Shown here piece by piece: positions 16,986-25,675 of a DNA stretch of 64,000 bases (position 1 is the stretch's first letter; every line of letters starts with the position of its first letter). The stretch covers positions 930,001 through 994,000 of the forward strand of contig WGLP01000002.1 in assembly GCA_016125505.1 (NCBI GenBank), read 5' to 3'. This DNA is from Gammaproteobacteria bacterium (GTDB lineage: Bacteria > Pseudomonadota > Gammaproteobacteria > UBA6429 > Thiohalophilaceae). The position numbers and the translations under genes were made by a program. The notes beneath the pieces were generated by a model. It was not told the DNA's origin. It made no database searches and saw only the letters and a program-made list of their open reading frames with translations.

Positions 16986-18959
16986 TCAGATGACGCGTAT
17001 GTCTCCGCCATCAATCGGTATCTGCGCCGCCGTGGTTTTGGCAAACAGGGGGCCGCACAGTTCGGCGGTGAGGGCGGCGACATCGGCGCTGGTGATCGAT
17101 ACCTTCAACAGGTTGCGCTGTTTGTATTCCTCCACGCTCATGCCGTAGTGTTGTGCCCGCGCCGCAAGCACATCGTCACTCCAGATCCCCGTATCGAACA
17201 CCGCGTCCGGGTGCAGGGCGTTGATCCGAATGTGATCGCTCGCCCATTCCATGGCGGCGATGCGCATCAATTGTGTGAGTGCCGCCTTGGCTGCTGAATA
17301 CGCGGCCGCACCCTGACCGGGTGCGGCAACATTTTTCGATCCCATGATCACGACGCGTCCACCCTTGGGTGCAAGCTTGAGCAAGGGATGGCAGGCCTGC
17401 ATCCAGTTGAGATTGGCATTGAGGTTGATCGCCTGCACCTTGTGCCATTCCTCGAGATCCAGTTCGGCGATGTGTTGGCCGCCGGGAAAAATTCCGGCGT
17501 TGAGTACCAACATATCCAGGCCGCCAAAGCGGCGTACCGTTTGTTCCAGAACAGTTTCCATGGCGGTTACATCAGTGACATCACAGACCAGGCCATGATA
17601 GGCGGGATGGGATTTCAGCGTGGTGATGGCGGGATCGATATCGATGCCGACCACCGCGGCACCGCGTTGCAGGAAGGCGTCGACACAGGCCTTGCCGATG
17701 CCGGACGCGGCACCGGTGATCAACACCACTTCGCCGCTGAACATCGGCGGGTTGCCGGCCTTGCGCAACTTCGCCTGTTCCAGATCCCAGTATTCCACAT
17801 CGAAGATATCCCTGGCAGGCAGGGCTTGATAGCCGCCGAGCATGTCAGCCCGCTGGATGATGTCCATGGTATGCCGGTAGATGTCCTGCACGATTTGCGC
17901 ATCCTTCGCCGTGCGGCCTACGGTACACAGACCAAATTCCGCATCGAGGATCACGCGCGGCAGCGGGTCGAGCATGGTCTTGGGATCCTTGGCCTGCGGC
18001 GCCAGGGTATCAAAGTAATCTTGGTATTGCGCAGCATACGCCTGCAAGTCACGTCCGAGCAGTGGCAGGCGTTTGGTGCGGATGACGTGATCCGGCGTCG
18101 CCGGGCCTTGTTGTGAAATTGAGGCAAGGTCGGGACGTTGAATGAATTGCATGGCGTGATTGTCCTGGCAAGTCTGCAGGATCACCGGATAGCCGATCTG
18201 TTTGGCGATCCGACGGCGAAAGTCCGCGATGTCATGCCGCAGTGTTGTCGATGCAGTGTTGACCTGTAACGCTGGAATGTCCCAGGCCTGGTGTTGCTTG
18301 AGATACGCTTCGGCGCGACTGACCAGGGTAATCATGCGTTCGTAGGATTCGCGCGCAGTCTCTCCAAAGGAAAAGATGCCGTGATTCATCAGGACCATGC
18401 CAAGGGTATTGGCGTTGCGTTGTCTGGCAAATTCCTGCGCGCACAATCGCGCCAGGTCAAAGCCGGGCATGATGTACGGAATGATGACCACGGTGTCGCC
18501 AAAGATGCGTTTGACATGCGCCAGGCCATCCGGCGTATTGGTCACGGCGATGACGGCATCGGCATGAGTATGATCGACGTACTTGTACGGCAATATTGCG
18601 TGCAGGATCGCCTCGACCGACGGCGTCGGTGCGCCGGCATCGATGGTGTGCGTCTTGAGTTCGTTGACCATCTGCGGGTCGGACAGTGCCGGCAGTTGTG
18701 CCAGCCGCAACAGATGGTCCATGCGCACCGGCGGAAAGCCGGGAACGTCGATGTGTTCCAGATCCCAGCCGCTGCCTTTGACATACAGCAGGTCCTGCGG
18801 CTCGCCAAAAATATCCCTGGCGGTCAGTTTGACCGAGGTGTTACCGCCACCGTGTAAGACCAGGGTCGTATCACGGCCGAGCAGGCGTGAGGTATACACA
18901 CGCAATTGCAGATCGCCCTCGAAACTGGCGGCTTCCTGATCGTCCCAGCGATTTTGCAT
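16986..18959 (-). CDS. bifunctional class II aldolase / short-chain dehydrogenase
   Basis: 657 residues. The N-terminal half is a class II aldolase/adducin domain (HGGGNTSVK, the metal-site HTHADAVIAVTNTPDG, and MNHGIFSFG). The C-terminal third is a Rossmann short-chain dehydrogenase with TGAASGIG, LNAGIFPGG and catalytic YSAAKAAL. The fusion matches the RhaD/YuxG type that cleaves a sugar-1-phosphate and oxidises the aldehyde. No rhamnose or fucose genes are nearby, so the substrate is open. The ATG at 18959 is chosen because the frame upstream of it overlaps the preceding lipoprotein gene, which ends 14 bp earlier. Confidence 0.88.
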   Translation of the reverse strand: MQNRWDDQEAASFEGDLQLRVYTSRLLGRDTTLVLHGGGNTSVKLTARDIFGEPQDLLYVKGSGWDLEHIDVPGFPPVRMDHLLRLAQLPALSDPQMVNELKTHTIDAGAPTPSVEAILHAILPYKYVDHTHADAVIAVTNTPDGLAHVKRIFGDTVVIIPYIMPGFDLARLCAQEFARQRNANTLGMVLMNHGIFSFGETARESYERMITLVSRAEAYLKQHQAWDIPALQVNTASTTLRHDIADFRRRIAKQIGYPVILQTCQDNHAMQFIQRPDLASISQQGPATPDHVIRTKRLPLLGRDLQAYAAQYQDYFDTLAPQAKDPKTMLDPLPRVILDAEFGLCTVGRTAKDAQIVQDIYRHTMDIIQRADMLGGYQALPARDIFDVEYWDLEQAKLRKAGNPPMFSGEVVLITGAASGIGKACVDAFLQRGAAVVGIDIDPAITTLKSHPAYHGLVCDVTDVTAMETVLEQTVRRFGGLDMLVLNAGIFPGGQHIAELDLEEWHKVQAINLNANLNWMQACHPLLKLAPKGGRVVIMGSKNVAAPGQGAAAYSAAKAALTQLMRIAAMEWASDHIRINALHPDAVFDTGIWSDDVLAARAQHYGMSVEEYKQRNLLKVSITSADVAALTAELCGPLFAKTTAAQIPIDGGDIRVI

Positions 18960-18972
18960 AACAGTGCTTGCG

Positions 18973-19179
18973 TTATTGTTTGAGGTCTTGTTCGCGTTGT
19001 TTCTCGTACTGGTTATAACTTTCCGGTTGCGGACAATCCTGTCCCGGTGTCTGCTGACACTCACGCTGCTGCATGGTTTGCAGAGACTGGTAAGTGTTGC
19101 GCTTGATGCTGTCGCTGCTACAGGAAAGGGTCAGCACGGCGGCGATGAAAACCGGGATGAAGCGTAAGGGTAATGACAC
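18973..19179 (-). CDS. small lipoprotein of unknown function
   Basis: 68 residues. A basic start and hydrophobic stretch end in the lipobox LTLSC (Cys20). The mature 49 residues are polar and Gln/Glu-rich (QSLQTMQQRECQQ, NQYEKQREQDLKQ) with two further cysteines in RECQQTPGQDCPQ. It lies between the sensor kinase gene (stop at 19182) and the aldolase gene, all on one strand and nearly abutting. It could be an accessory of the kinase's periplasmic domain, but that is only positional inference. Confidence 0.7.
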   Translation of the reverse strand: MSLPLRFIPVFIAAVLTLSCSSDSIKRNTYQSLQTMQQRECQQTPGQDCPQPESYNQYEKQREQDLKQ

Positions 19180-19181
19180 GG

Positions 19182-21209
19182 TCAGGCCTTTGTTGAAACG
19201 GGATAACTGACCTGGAATTCTACCCCAGGTTGGCGGTTGATGACATCCACCCGGCCCTGCATGGCCGTGGCCAGTTGCTGCACCAGGGCCAGGCCGATGC
19301 CGGTGCCTACGGTCTCGCGGGTCAACTCATTGTTGGCGCGATAAAACAGGCGAAACACCTTGCGTAACTGGTCCTTGGGGATGCCGGGTCCGTAATCGCG
19401 CACGCTGAATACGATCCTGTCCTGCTGCCGGCGACAGGCGATATCGATGCGCTTTTGCTCGGCCCTGGCCGCGAACTTGAGCGCGTTATCCACCAGGTTA
19501 ATCAGGATCTGGGTAAAAAAGTCCACATCGACCTCGATCCTGGCGGCCTGCGCAGGCTCATCGCATTGCAGGTCCAGCTGGAAACCGGCACGTTCGATCT
19601 GCGAACTCACCTTGGAACGGATATTGTCGATCAATTCACTGACGCGCAGCGTCTTGAGGTCCGTCTGCAATTCATGCCGGGTCATGCGTGCCAGTTGCAG
19701 GACGTTACCGATCAGGCGGGACAGGCGTTCGCTCTCGGTAAAGATGTAATCGTAATAACCGCGCTTCTTGGATTCGTCGGCCCAGCCTTCGCGCAGGATT
19801 TCACCGTACATGCGGATGGAGGTGAGCGGTGTCTTGAGTTCGTGGCTGACGGCGGAAACGAAATCCTGTTGTTGGCGCGCCAGTTCGATCTGGCGCACGC
19901 CCAGGCGGTACATGAGGTAAACCCCGCCACACAGGACAATGATCAGGATAAATGCCACCCAGGCCAGGACATTGCCGCCGGGGCCGTTGGGCAACTGGTT
20001 AACGCTGAAGATCAATTCCAGATCGCTCCACGGCGCGGACAAACGGGTTTGCGCCAACAGGGCGCCCTGGAGTTGTTCGGTGCTGGACAAATATCGTTGC
20101 GCGCCTTTGCCGCTGAAGGCGGTAAAGACATTGCCGCGATAGGCGATGGCGATATTGCTCATTTGCGACAAGGCGGTTTCGCGAAACGCCGATTCGATAA
20201 GGTCATGAAACAGGGGTGCAGGATCGATCAGGGCACCCTGGATGTAACGTTGGCCGTCACGCCAGACCTTGCGGTACATGACGAACTGTCCGCTCTCCAG
20301 CAGGCTGATCTCAAAGGCATCGATCTGGCTCTCGAAGATGTGCACGCGCAAATCCTGTTTGTCTTTCGGCATGGCATCCGCTTCTGCTGCTGTCGATGCC
20401 GCTTCCGGCAGGACGCTGCGTTCCTTGCGCAATGCCCGGCGTTCGCTTTTTGCCGCGTTGGCCTTTTCTTCCGCGGGTTTGGCGGCATAAGGCGTTTTCA
20501 GTTTCAGGTCTTCGATACGGCCAAGCGTATTGGGTAACTTCTGTTGTTTTTGCACTGCCTGGGTTTCGGTTTCTCGCAATTGATCGAAGGCCTGTTGCGA
20601 GGCCAGTGGTACGCTGGCCGGCGCCGGCGAACTCATACCACTGGCATCGTTGCGGGTGATTTTTTTTCGGGCTTCATCGTGAATGGCAGAGGGAGGTGTA
20701 GCGGCCAGCCGGTCAGGCGTTTGCACCAGATGGTTTTCACTGAGGATGTGATGCAGGCGCGTCTGCAAGGCCTCACGTTGTTGTAGCTCCGTGCGATTCA
20801 CGCCGTAGGCCAGCGCGGTCGTGGTTTCTTGCGGTAGTAAGGGCGTGGTGAAATTACCCTGGGCATCGATCTGAAAATAGCCAATGATGCCGGGCAGGGC
20901 GGAGTGTACCGGATAGGCGGACAAAGGCGAGCGTTGCAGAAAATTGGCCTTGGGATCACCGGCCACATTGAGGAAGGCGTAGTCGGTAAAGCTGCGTGCG
21001 GATTCACTCGCGACGATAGTCTGCAGGCGGCGATCGATCTGCCTGCTCAGGTCTTCCGCGAGCAATCGGTATTGATGAAAGGATTCATATTTCAGTTGCC
21101 GGTACGCCTGATTGATCAGGATCGCGGTCGGGATCGCTAGGGCCAGGAAAAAAATACCTAACCAGATCGCCAGACGGCGGCGTGTCCAGCCGGTGAGACC
21201 GTTACGCAT
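19182..21209 (-). CDS. membrane sensor histidine kinase
   Basis: 675 residues. A first membrane helix (residues 13-33) and a second (about 405-428) bracket an unusually long periplasmic domain of about 370 residues, which includes a Lys/Ala/Glu-rich low-complexity stretch (about 210-290). The cytoplasmic part has the H-box AVSHELKTPLTSIRMYGE (His456), N-box LINLVDNALKFAARAEQ, and G boxes DYGPGIP and GTGIGLALV. It starts two bases after the response regulator gene ends. The signal is unknown. The opposite strand encodes a PspA-like operon, so envelope stress is a reasonable guess. Confidence 0.93.
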   Translation of the reverse strand: MRNGLTGWTRRRLAIWLGIFFLALAIPTAILINQAYRQLKYESFHQYRLLAEDLSRQIDRRLQTIVASESARSFTDYAFLNVAGDPKANFLQRSPLSAYPVHSALPGIIGYFQIDAQGNFTTPLLPQETTTALAYGVNRTELQQREALQTRLHHILSENHLVQTPDRLAATPPSAIHDEARKKITRNDASGMSSPAPASVPLASQQAFDQLRETETQAVQKQQKLPNTLGRIEDLKLKTPYAAKPAEEKANAAKSERRALRKERSVLPEAASTAAEADAMPKDKQDLRVHIFESQIDAFEISLLESGQFVMYRKVWRDGQRYIQGALIDPAPLFHDLIESAFRETALSQMSNIAIAYRGNVFTAFSGKGAQRYLSSTEQLQGALLAQTRLSAPWSDLELIFSVNQLPNGPGGNVLAWVAFILIIVLCGGVYLMYRLGVRQIELARQQQDFVSAVSHELKTPLTSIRMYGEILREGWADESKKRGYYDYIFTESERLSRLIGNVLQLARMTRHELQTDLKTLRVSELIDNIRSKVSSQIERAGFQLDLQCDEPAQAARIEVDVDFFTQILINLVDNALKFAARAEQKRIDIACRRQQDRIVFSVRDYGPGIPKDQLRKVFRLFYRANNELTRETVGTGIGLALVQQLATAMQGRVDVINRQPGVEFQVSYPVSTKA

Positions 21210-21211
21210 CT

Positions 21212-21913
21212 TTATTCCACCAGCAGACGATAGCCGGCGCCGCGCACGGTCACCAGGTAACGCGGTTGTGCGGGATCGGGTTCGAGTTTGCGCCGCAGTT
21301 TGGCGATGTGGATGTCCACGGTGCGGGTCTCCAGATCCAGATGCTTGGCATAACCCCAGATCTTGTTCAGCAACTCTTCGCGCGGCACCGGGCGAGCGTG
21401 ATGCCTGTGCAGGTATTGCAGGATATCCATTTCCCGCCGGGTGAAGGACAGTGTGTTGTCACCACACTGCGCCGTCAGATTGCGCGTATCGATCTCCAGT
21501 TCATCGCTGAGCCGCAGTGTATCGGCTATCTGCGTGTCGATACCGCTGCGCCGCAGCACCGCCTGGATGCGCAGTATCAGCTGCGCCACCGAGAAGGGTT
21601 TACCGACATAATCGTCGGCCCCGAGAGACAGGCCGTGGATGATATCGTCATCGCTGGTCTTGGCCGTGAGCATGATGATGGCCTGTTCGCGATCCTGTTC
21701 GCGGATGCGATTGCACACGCTAAAACCGTCCAGCCCCGGCAACATGACATCCAGCAGGATCAGATCAAACTTCCCACTGAGGGCCTTGGCCAGGCCGTCT
21801 GTTCCATTCTCGGCCGCATCCACGTCATAACCGTGAAACACGAGGACATCCAGCAGGCCAGTGCGAATGGCGGCCTCGTCTTCGACAACCAGGATGCGGG
21901 GTTTGCGGGTCAT
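21212..21913 (-). CDS. OmpR-family response regulator
   Basis: 233 residues. The receiver domain has the acidic pair EDE (11-13), phospho-acceptor Asp55 (LLDVMLPGLDGF), the switch threonine (MLTAKTS) and a lysine in VGKPFSV. A winged-helix DNA-binding domain follows (FTRREMDILQYLHRHHARPVPREELLNKIWGY, ending RTVDIHIAKLRRKLEPDP...VRGAGYRL). It is coupled to the downstream kinase gene. It is divergent from the PspA-like/VWA operon, separated by 159 bp that may contain its operator. Confidence 0.95.
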   Translation of the reverse strand: MTRKPRILVVEDEAAIRTGLLDVLVFHGYDVDAAENGTDGLAKALSGKFDLILLDVMLPGLDGFSVCNRIREQDREQAIIMLTAKTSDDDIIHGLSLGADDYVGKPFSVAQLILRIQAVLRRSGIDTQIADTLRLSDELEIDTRNLTAQCGDNTLSFTRREMDILQYLHRHHARPVPREELLNKIWGYAKHLDLETRTVDIHIAKLRRKLEPDPAQPRYLVTVRGAGYRLLVE

Positions 21914-22072
21914 GATGGGCTAAAGCCTAGCATTGTTCATGGTGGCCGGTATGTAAATTTTAGGTAAATTGCGTCGCGGCGATTTTACCAAAGCCTGCCT
22001 GTTTGTTGTTCGGCACCGTGCCTAGACTTGCCTCAGCGTTAACCCACACGTTCACAACCGGAGGTAAGTCAC

Positions 22073-22609
22073 ATGGCATTGATCACCCGTTTCAGTCGTT
22101 TGTTCCGGGCGGATCTCCACGCCGTCCTCGATCGCATCGAAGAGCCGGACGTTATCCTGCGTCAGGCGGTGCGCGAGATGGAAGAGGAGATACTCGCCGA
22201 CGAGCAGCGCCACAAACTGTTAGCCCACGAACTCAAGCAACTCGCCAGTCGTCACGACGACGTCAAGCAAACACTCGCGCGCACACAGGAAGAACTCGGT
22301 ATCTGCCTGGATGCCGGCAATGATGACCTCGCGCGTAACCTGCTCAGGCGCAAACTGGAGGCCGAGCGTCTGCTGCAGTATCTCGTACGCCAGCAGCAGG
22401 AGATGACTCACGCGATTAGCGAACTGACCACACGCCTGCAAACCAATCGCACGCGCCTGACCGGCATGCAGCAGAAGCTCGAGTTGCTGGTACGTGATTC
22501 ACACGGCGACCACAGCGATCTCTCCGTAGCCATGCCGGACATTGCCGTCAGTGATGCCGATGTGGAAGTCGCCCTGTTGCGTGAAAAACAAAACCGGAGG
22601 ACGTCATGA
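22073..22609 (+). CDS. PspA/IM30-family coiled-coil protein
   Basis: 178 residues, almost entirely helical, starting with an amphipathic helix (MALITRFSRLFRADLHAVLDRIEEPDVILRQAVREMEEEI) as in PspA/Vipp1. Long coiled coils follow. It is shorter than classical PspA (about 220). PspA proteins form ESCRT-III-like assemblies that stabilise damaged inner membrane. GGAGG lies seven bases before the ATG. It overlaps the next gene by four bases (ATGA) and is the first gene of a three-gene operon divergent from a two-component system. Confidence 0.82.
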   Translation: MALITRFSRLFRADLHAVLDRIEEPDVILRQAVREMEEEILADEQRHKLLAHELKQLASRHDDVKQTLARTQEELGICLDAGNDDLARNLLRRKLEAERLLQYLVRQQQEMTHAISELTTRLQTNRTRLTGMQQKLELLVRDSHGDHSDLSVAMPDIAVSDADVEVALLREKQNRRTS

Positions 22610-23175
22610 AGACCCGCCCCGGATTTCTGGAAGGTGTCGGTGTGGCGCTGGTGTTGAGTATCGGTGGCAGTGCGCTGTTTGTCATGTTCAATCCCTTTGT
22701 CAGCGCCGGCTTCTTATTACGCCTGCTCGCCAGCGGGATCAGTTTCGCCTACGTCTTGTATTTGTTGTGGCGTTCACGCGAGCGTATCGGCCGTGTGACC
22801 ATGCTGACCGGCTGGTTGCTGCTGAGCATCCTCATCTGGCTATGGTATCCACCCATTGTGTTGTATCTGAGCCTCCATCTGCTGCTGCTATGGCTGGTCC
22901 GCGCCCTGTATTTTTATAACGGCGTCCTGCCATCGCTGATGGACCTCGGCTTGCACGGGACTGCCAGTGCCCTGGCTATCGGTGCGGGACTGCATACCCA
23001 AAGCCTGTTCATTGGCCTGTGGACCTTCTTTTTGTGTCAGGCCCTGTTTGTCTTTATCCCGTCTTCACTGCAAGGCCGGCGTGCGTCCCGCGTCGCGGTC
23101 AAGGACGGGGAAGATCGTTTCGAACGCGCACACCGCGCGGCCCAGGCGGCCGTGCACAAACTCACCTCTGTTTAA
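22606..23175 (+). CDS. multi-pass inner membrane protein, unknown function
   Basis: 189 residues with about five hydrophobic helices (VGVALVLSIGGSALFVMF; FLLRLLASGISFAYVLYLL; VTMLTGWLLLSILIWLWY; IVLYLSLHLLLLWLVRAL; SLFIGLWTFFLCQALFVFI) and a charged cytoplasmic tail (RFERAHRAAQAAVHKL). I recognise no family. Its start overlaps the PspA-like stop, and the VWA gene begins 17 bases after it, so it probably anchors or links those two products at the membrane. Confidence 0.8.
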   Translation: MKTRPGFLEGVGVALVLSIGGSALFVMFNPFVSAGFLLRLLASGISFAYVLYLLWRSRERIGRVTMLTGWLLLSILIWLWYPPIVLYLSLHLLLLWLVRALYFYNGVLPSLMDLGLHGTASALAIGAGLHTQSLFIGLWTFFLCQALFVFIPSSLQGRRASRVAVKDGEDRFERAHRAAQAAVHKLTSV

Positions 23176-23192
23176 ACCTCAGGAGATAGACG

Positions 23193-24380
23193 ATGAAAAC
23201 CAAGTTAATTGCAACAGCCTTGTTTGCGCTTACCGCCGTCGGCGTGGCAGCGTATCCAATATATAAGAATACGCCCATCCCATTGCCGCCTCAGCAAACG
23301 GTGCCGAACCAGGCGGCGAAGATCGATGTGGTGTTCGTGCTGGATACCACCGGCAGCATGGGTGGACTGATTCAGGCGGCCAAGGAAAAGATCTGGTCGA
23401 TTGCATCGAGCATGGCCCAGGCCAGGCCTGCCCCGGAGATCCGTATGGGCCTGGTGGCCTATCGTGATCGCGGTGATGCCTATGTCACCCGTGTGGTGGA
23501 TCTGTCTTCCGACCTCGACACCATGTATGCCACCTTGATGGACTTTCAGGCCAATGGCGGCGGCGATGGCCCGGAGAGTGTCAATCAGGCCCTGAATGAG
23601 GCCGTGAACAAAATGTCCTGGCACAAGGATAACAAGACCTACAAGGCGATCTTCCTGGTCGGTGATGCGCCGCCGCACATGGACTATCAGGACGATGTGA
23701 AATATCCGCAGACTCTCGCCCTGGCGAAACAAAAAGGCATCGTGGTCAATGCCATTCAATGCGGCCGTTCTGCGCAAACGCAGCAGTACTGGCAACAGAT
23801 TGCACAACTGGGTAACGGCGATTATTTCCAGGTCGATCAAGCCGGCAGCGCGGTCGCAATCGCGACACCGTACGATAAAACACTCGCCGAGCTGTCGCGC
23901 AAGCTGGATGACACGCGCATGGTGTATGGCAGTAAAGAAGAGAAGGCGGCCTTTGCCCGCAAACAGGCAGCGACGGAAAAGCTGCATGATACTGCCTCGG
24001 ATGAATCGCAGGCACGCCGCGCCGCGTTTAATGCCTCCGGGAGTGGCAAGACCAATCTGCTTGGCAAACAGGATCTGGTGGAGGATGTCAGCAGCGGGCG
24101 TGTCGAACTGAAAGACATCGACAAGGCTGCCTTACCGGCGGCGGTGGCGGCGATGTCACCTGCAGAGCAGAAGGCGATGATTGCCTCCAAGGCCAAAGAG
24201 CGCAAAGACCTGCAGGCAAAGATTGGTCACCTGGCCAAGGAACGCGATGCCTTCATCCGTAAAAAAGTGGAGGCCAGCGGCGGCGCCAAAGGGTCACTGG
24301 ATGCCCGTTTGTTTGAATCCGTCCGTTCACAGGCGGCGGCCAAGGGTCTGCATTACGAGGCCGAAGCGCCTGCTTATTAA
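23193..24380 (+). CDS. exported VWA-domain protein
   Basis: 395 residues. An N-terminal hydrophobic segment (residues 4-22) may be a signal peptide or anchor. Residues 43-235 form a von Willebrand A domain with an intact MIDAS (DTTGSMGG from Asp51, threonine and DxxPPH region LVGDAPPHMDY). The C-terminal 150 residues are charged helices rich in Lys/Ala (AKERKDLQAKIGHLAKERDAFIRKKVEA). MIDAS domains bind metal and protein ligands, so a periplasmic or membrane-surface adaptor role is likely. It is the last gene of the PspA-like operon and is followed by a terminator. Confidence 0.88.
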   Translation: MKTKLIATALFALTAVGVAAYPIYKNTPIPLPPQQTVPNQAAKIDVVFVLDTTGSMGGLIQAAKEKIWSIASSMAQARPAPEIRMGLVAYRDRGDAYVTRVVDLSSDLDTMYATLMDFQANGGGDGPESVNQALNEAVNKMSWHKDNKTYKAIFLVGDAPPHMDYQDDVKYPQTLALAKQKGIVVNAIQCGRSAQTQQYWQQIAQLGNGDYFQVDQAGSAVAIATPYDKTLAELSRKLDDTRMVYGSKEEKAAFARKQAATEKLHDTASDESQARRAAFNASGSGKTNLLGKQDLVEDVSSGRVELKDIDKAALPAAVAAMSPAEQKAMIASKAKERKDLQAKIGHLAKERDAFIRKKVEASGGAKGSLDARLFESVRSQAAAKGLHYEAEAPAY

Positions 24381-24412
24381 TATAGTGTTTTAATCTAGCA
24401 TTGCTGACATCA

Positions 24413-24445
24413 TCAGCCCGGCCCGCGTGCCGGGCTGACGTTTTT
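24413..24445 (+). terminator. terminator of the PspA-like/VWA operon
   Basis: Stem TCAGCCCGGC / GCCGGGCTGA with a six-base loop, followed by CG and five Ts. Confidence 0.85.
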
Positions 24446-24520
24446 GGTAGTACATAAATCACAAATTTACAGGCTTGCCGCAGGACTTGGCATCAACGTA
24501 TCATTTTCGAGGGCACTAAG

Positions 24521-24543
24521 CCTGTACGCTGTTGTCGTACAGG
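24521..24543. promoter_or_regulatory. perfect palindrome upstream of the GlcG-like gene
   Basis: CCTGTACG and CGTACAGG separated by seven bases, ending 28 bp before the start codon. It could be an operator for a dimeric regulator or a leader hairpin. No regulator can be assigned. Confidence 0.45.
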
Positions 24544-24571
24544 ATTACAACAAAACAACGGAGGATCGAGT

Positions 24572-25081
24572 ATGTTGCGCCACCCACTCAAACTTGCTAC
24601 TGCAGTTTTATTATCCGCCAGCCTGATACCTGCTGCACAGGCATCTGAATCACTCACGGTAAATATCAAACGCCTGACGATGGATACCGCCTTGCGGATT
24701 GCGCAGGCAGCGATTGCGCAATGTCGGAAAGAAGGCGTGCAAATTGCCGTGACCGTAATCGATCGCGGTGGCCACGTACAGGCCGTGTTACGCGATACCC
24801 TTGCCATGGACATTACCGTGCCTATCAGTAAACAGAAGGCGCATACGGCGATGGCATTCAACTCACCTTTGTCGCAAATGGAAGGACGCTTTAAGGGGGC
24901 GTATCAGGTGCCGAAAATGGATGGCCTGATGGTGAGCGCGGGAGGGATTCCGATCAACATCGGCGGCACGATTCTCGGCGGTATCGGTGTGAGCGGCGCA
25001 CCCTCCGGTGTGACAGATGAAAAATGCGCAACCGCCGGGCTCGATGCCGTGAGGACGGACCTGGAAATGGAAGGTGCATAA
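24572..25081 (+). CDS. exported GlcG/HbpS-family protein
   Basis: 169 residues with a Sec signal (LLSASLIPAAQA, cleaved near residue 24). The mature part matches the GlcG/HbpS (DUF336) fold: VTVIDRGGHVQAVLRDTLAMD, the KAHTAMAF helix and the glycine-rich IPINIGGTILGGIGVSGAP. HbpS-type members bind haem or act as redox-linked accessory proteins; the ligand here is unknown. GGAGG precedes the ATG. The next gene starts four bases after its stop. Confidence 0.88.
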   Translation: MLRHPLKLATAVLLSASLIPAAQASESLTVNIKRLTMDTALRIAQAAIAQCRKEGVQIAVTVIDRGGHVQAVLRDTLAMDITVPISKQKAHTAMAFNSPLSQMEGRFKGAYQVPKMDGLMVSAGGIPINIGGTILGGIGVSGAPSGVTDEKCATAGLDAVRTDLEMEGA

Positions 25082-25084
25082 GAC

Positions 25085-25636
25085 ATGCGTCAAATCGTAC
25101 AACACAAGCTCCAGCTTGCGATGCTCATGCTGGTATCGTTACTGTTCGCCGGCTGTGCCGGCTGGAATCCGAATGAGGCCGGCAAGGCCGATCAGGCAGC
25201 CAAGGAGGCGATTGCCGAATTCAGGAAACACGATCCCAGCATGAAGAGCTTTTTCGACAAGGCCTATGCCTACGCGGTCTATCCCGCTGTCGGCAAAGGT
25301 GGCATCGGTATCGGTGGCGCGTATGGCTCGGGTGTGGTGTATCGCCAGGGCCGGATGATTGGCTTCACCCGCCTGACGCAGGTGACGATCGGCTGGCAAC
25401 TGGGCGGCGAATCCTATCGCGAGATCATCTTTTTCGAAAACGAAAAGGCGTTCAACTCATTTAAAAGCGGCAATCTGAAATTCTCGGCCCAGGCCAGCGC
25501 CGTCGCCGCAACCAGCGGGGCCGCCGCCAAAACCAGCTATGCCGATAACATGGCGGTGTTTACGCTGATTCGCGGCGGCTTGATGTACGAGGCCTCGGTC
25601 GGCGGACAGAGTTTCAGTTTCGACCCTGTCAAATAG
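25085..25636 (+). CDS. SYLF-domain (Ysc84-like) lipoprotein
   Basis: 183 residues with a lipobox LFAGC (Cys22). The mature part has the SYLF lipid-binding pattern: FFDKAYAYAVYPAVGKGGIGIGGAYGSGVVY, VTIGWQLGGESYREIIFFE and VFTLIRGGLMYEASVGGQSFSF. Bacterial members are outer membrane or periplasmic lipoproteins of unsettled role. It is cotranscribed with the GlcG-like gene. Confidence 0.88.
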   Translation: MRQIVQHKLQLAMLMLVSLLFAGCAGWNPNEAGKADQAAKEAIAEFRKHDPSMKSFFDKAYAYAVYPAVGKGGIGIGGAYGSGVVYRQGRMIGFTRLTQVTIGWQLGGESYREIIFFENEKAFNSFKSGNLKFSAQASAVAATSGAAAKTSYADNMAVFTLIRGGLMYEASVGGQSFSFDPVK

Positions 25637-25645
25637 CATGTCACG

Positions 25646-25672
25646 CCATCGCAAGGGATTTTCCTTGCGATG
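25646..25672. terminator. hairpin between convergent genes
   Basis: Perfect stem CCATCGCAAGG / CCTTGCGATGG with a five-base loop, between the SYLF gene and the convergent unknown gene at 25676. It has no T-run, so termination may be weak. Confidence 0.5.
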
Positions 25673-25675
25673 GTA

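Noticed and set aside
19455..20537. 360-codon open frame opposite the sensor kinase
   Set aside because: Antisense to a kinase with all catalytic boxes; no ribosome site or domain.
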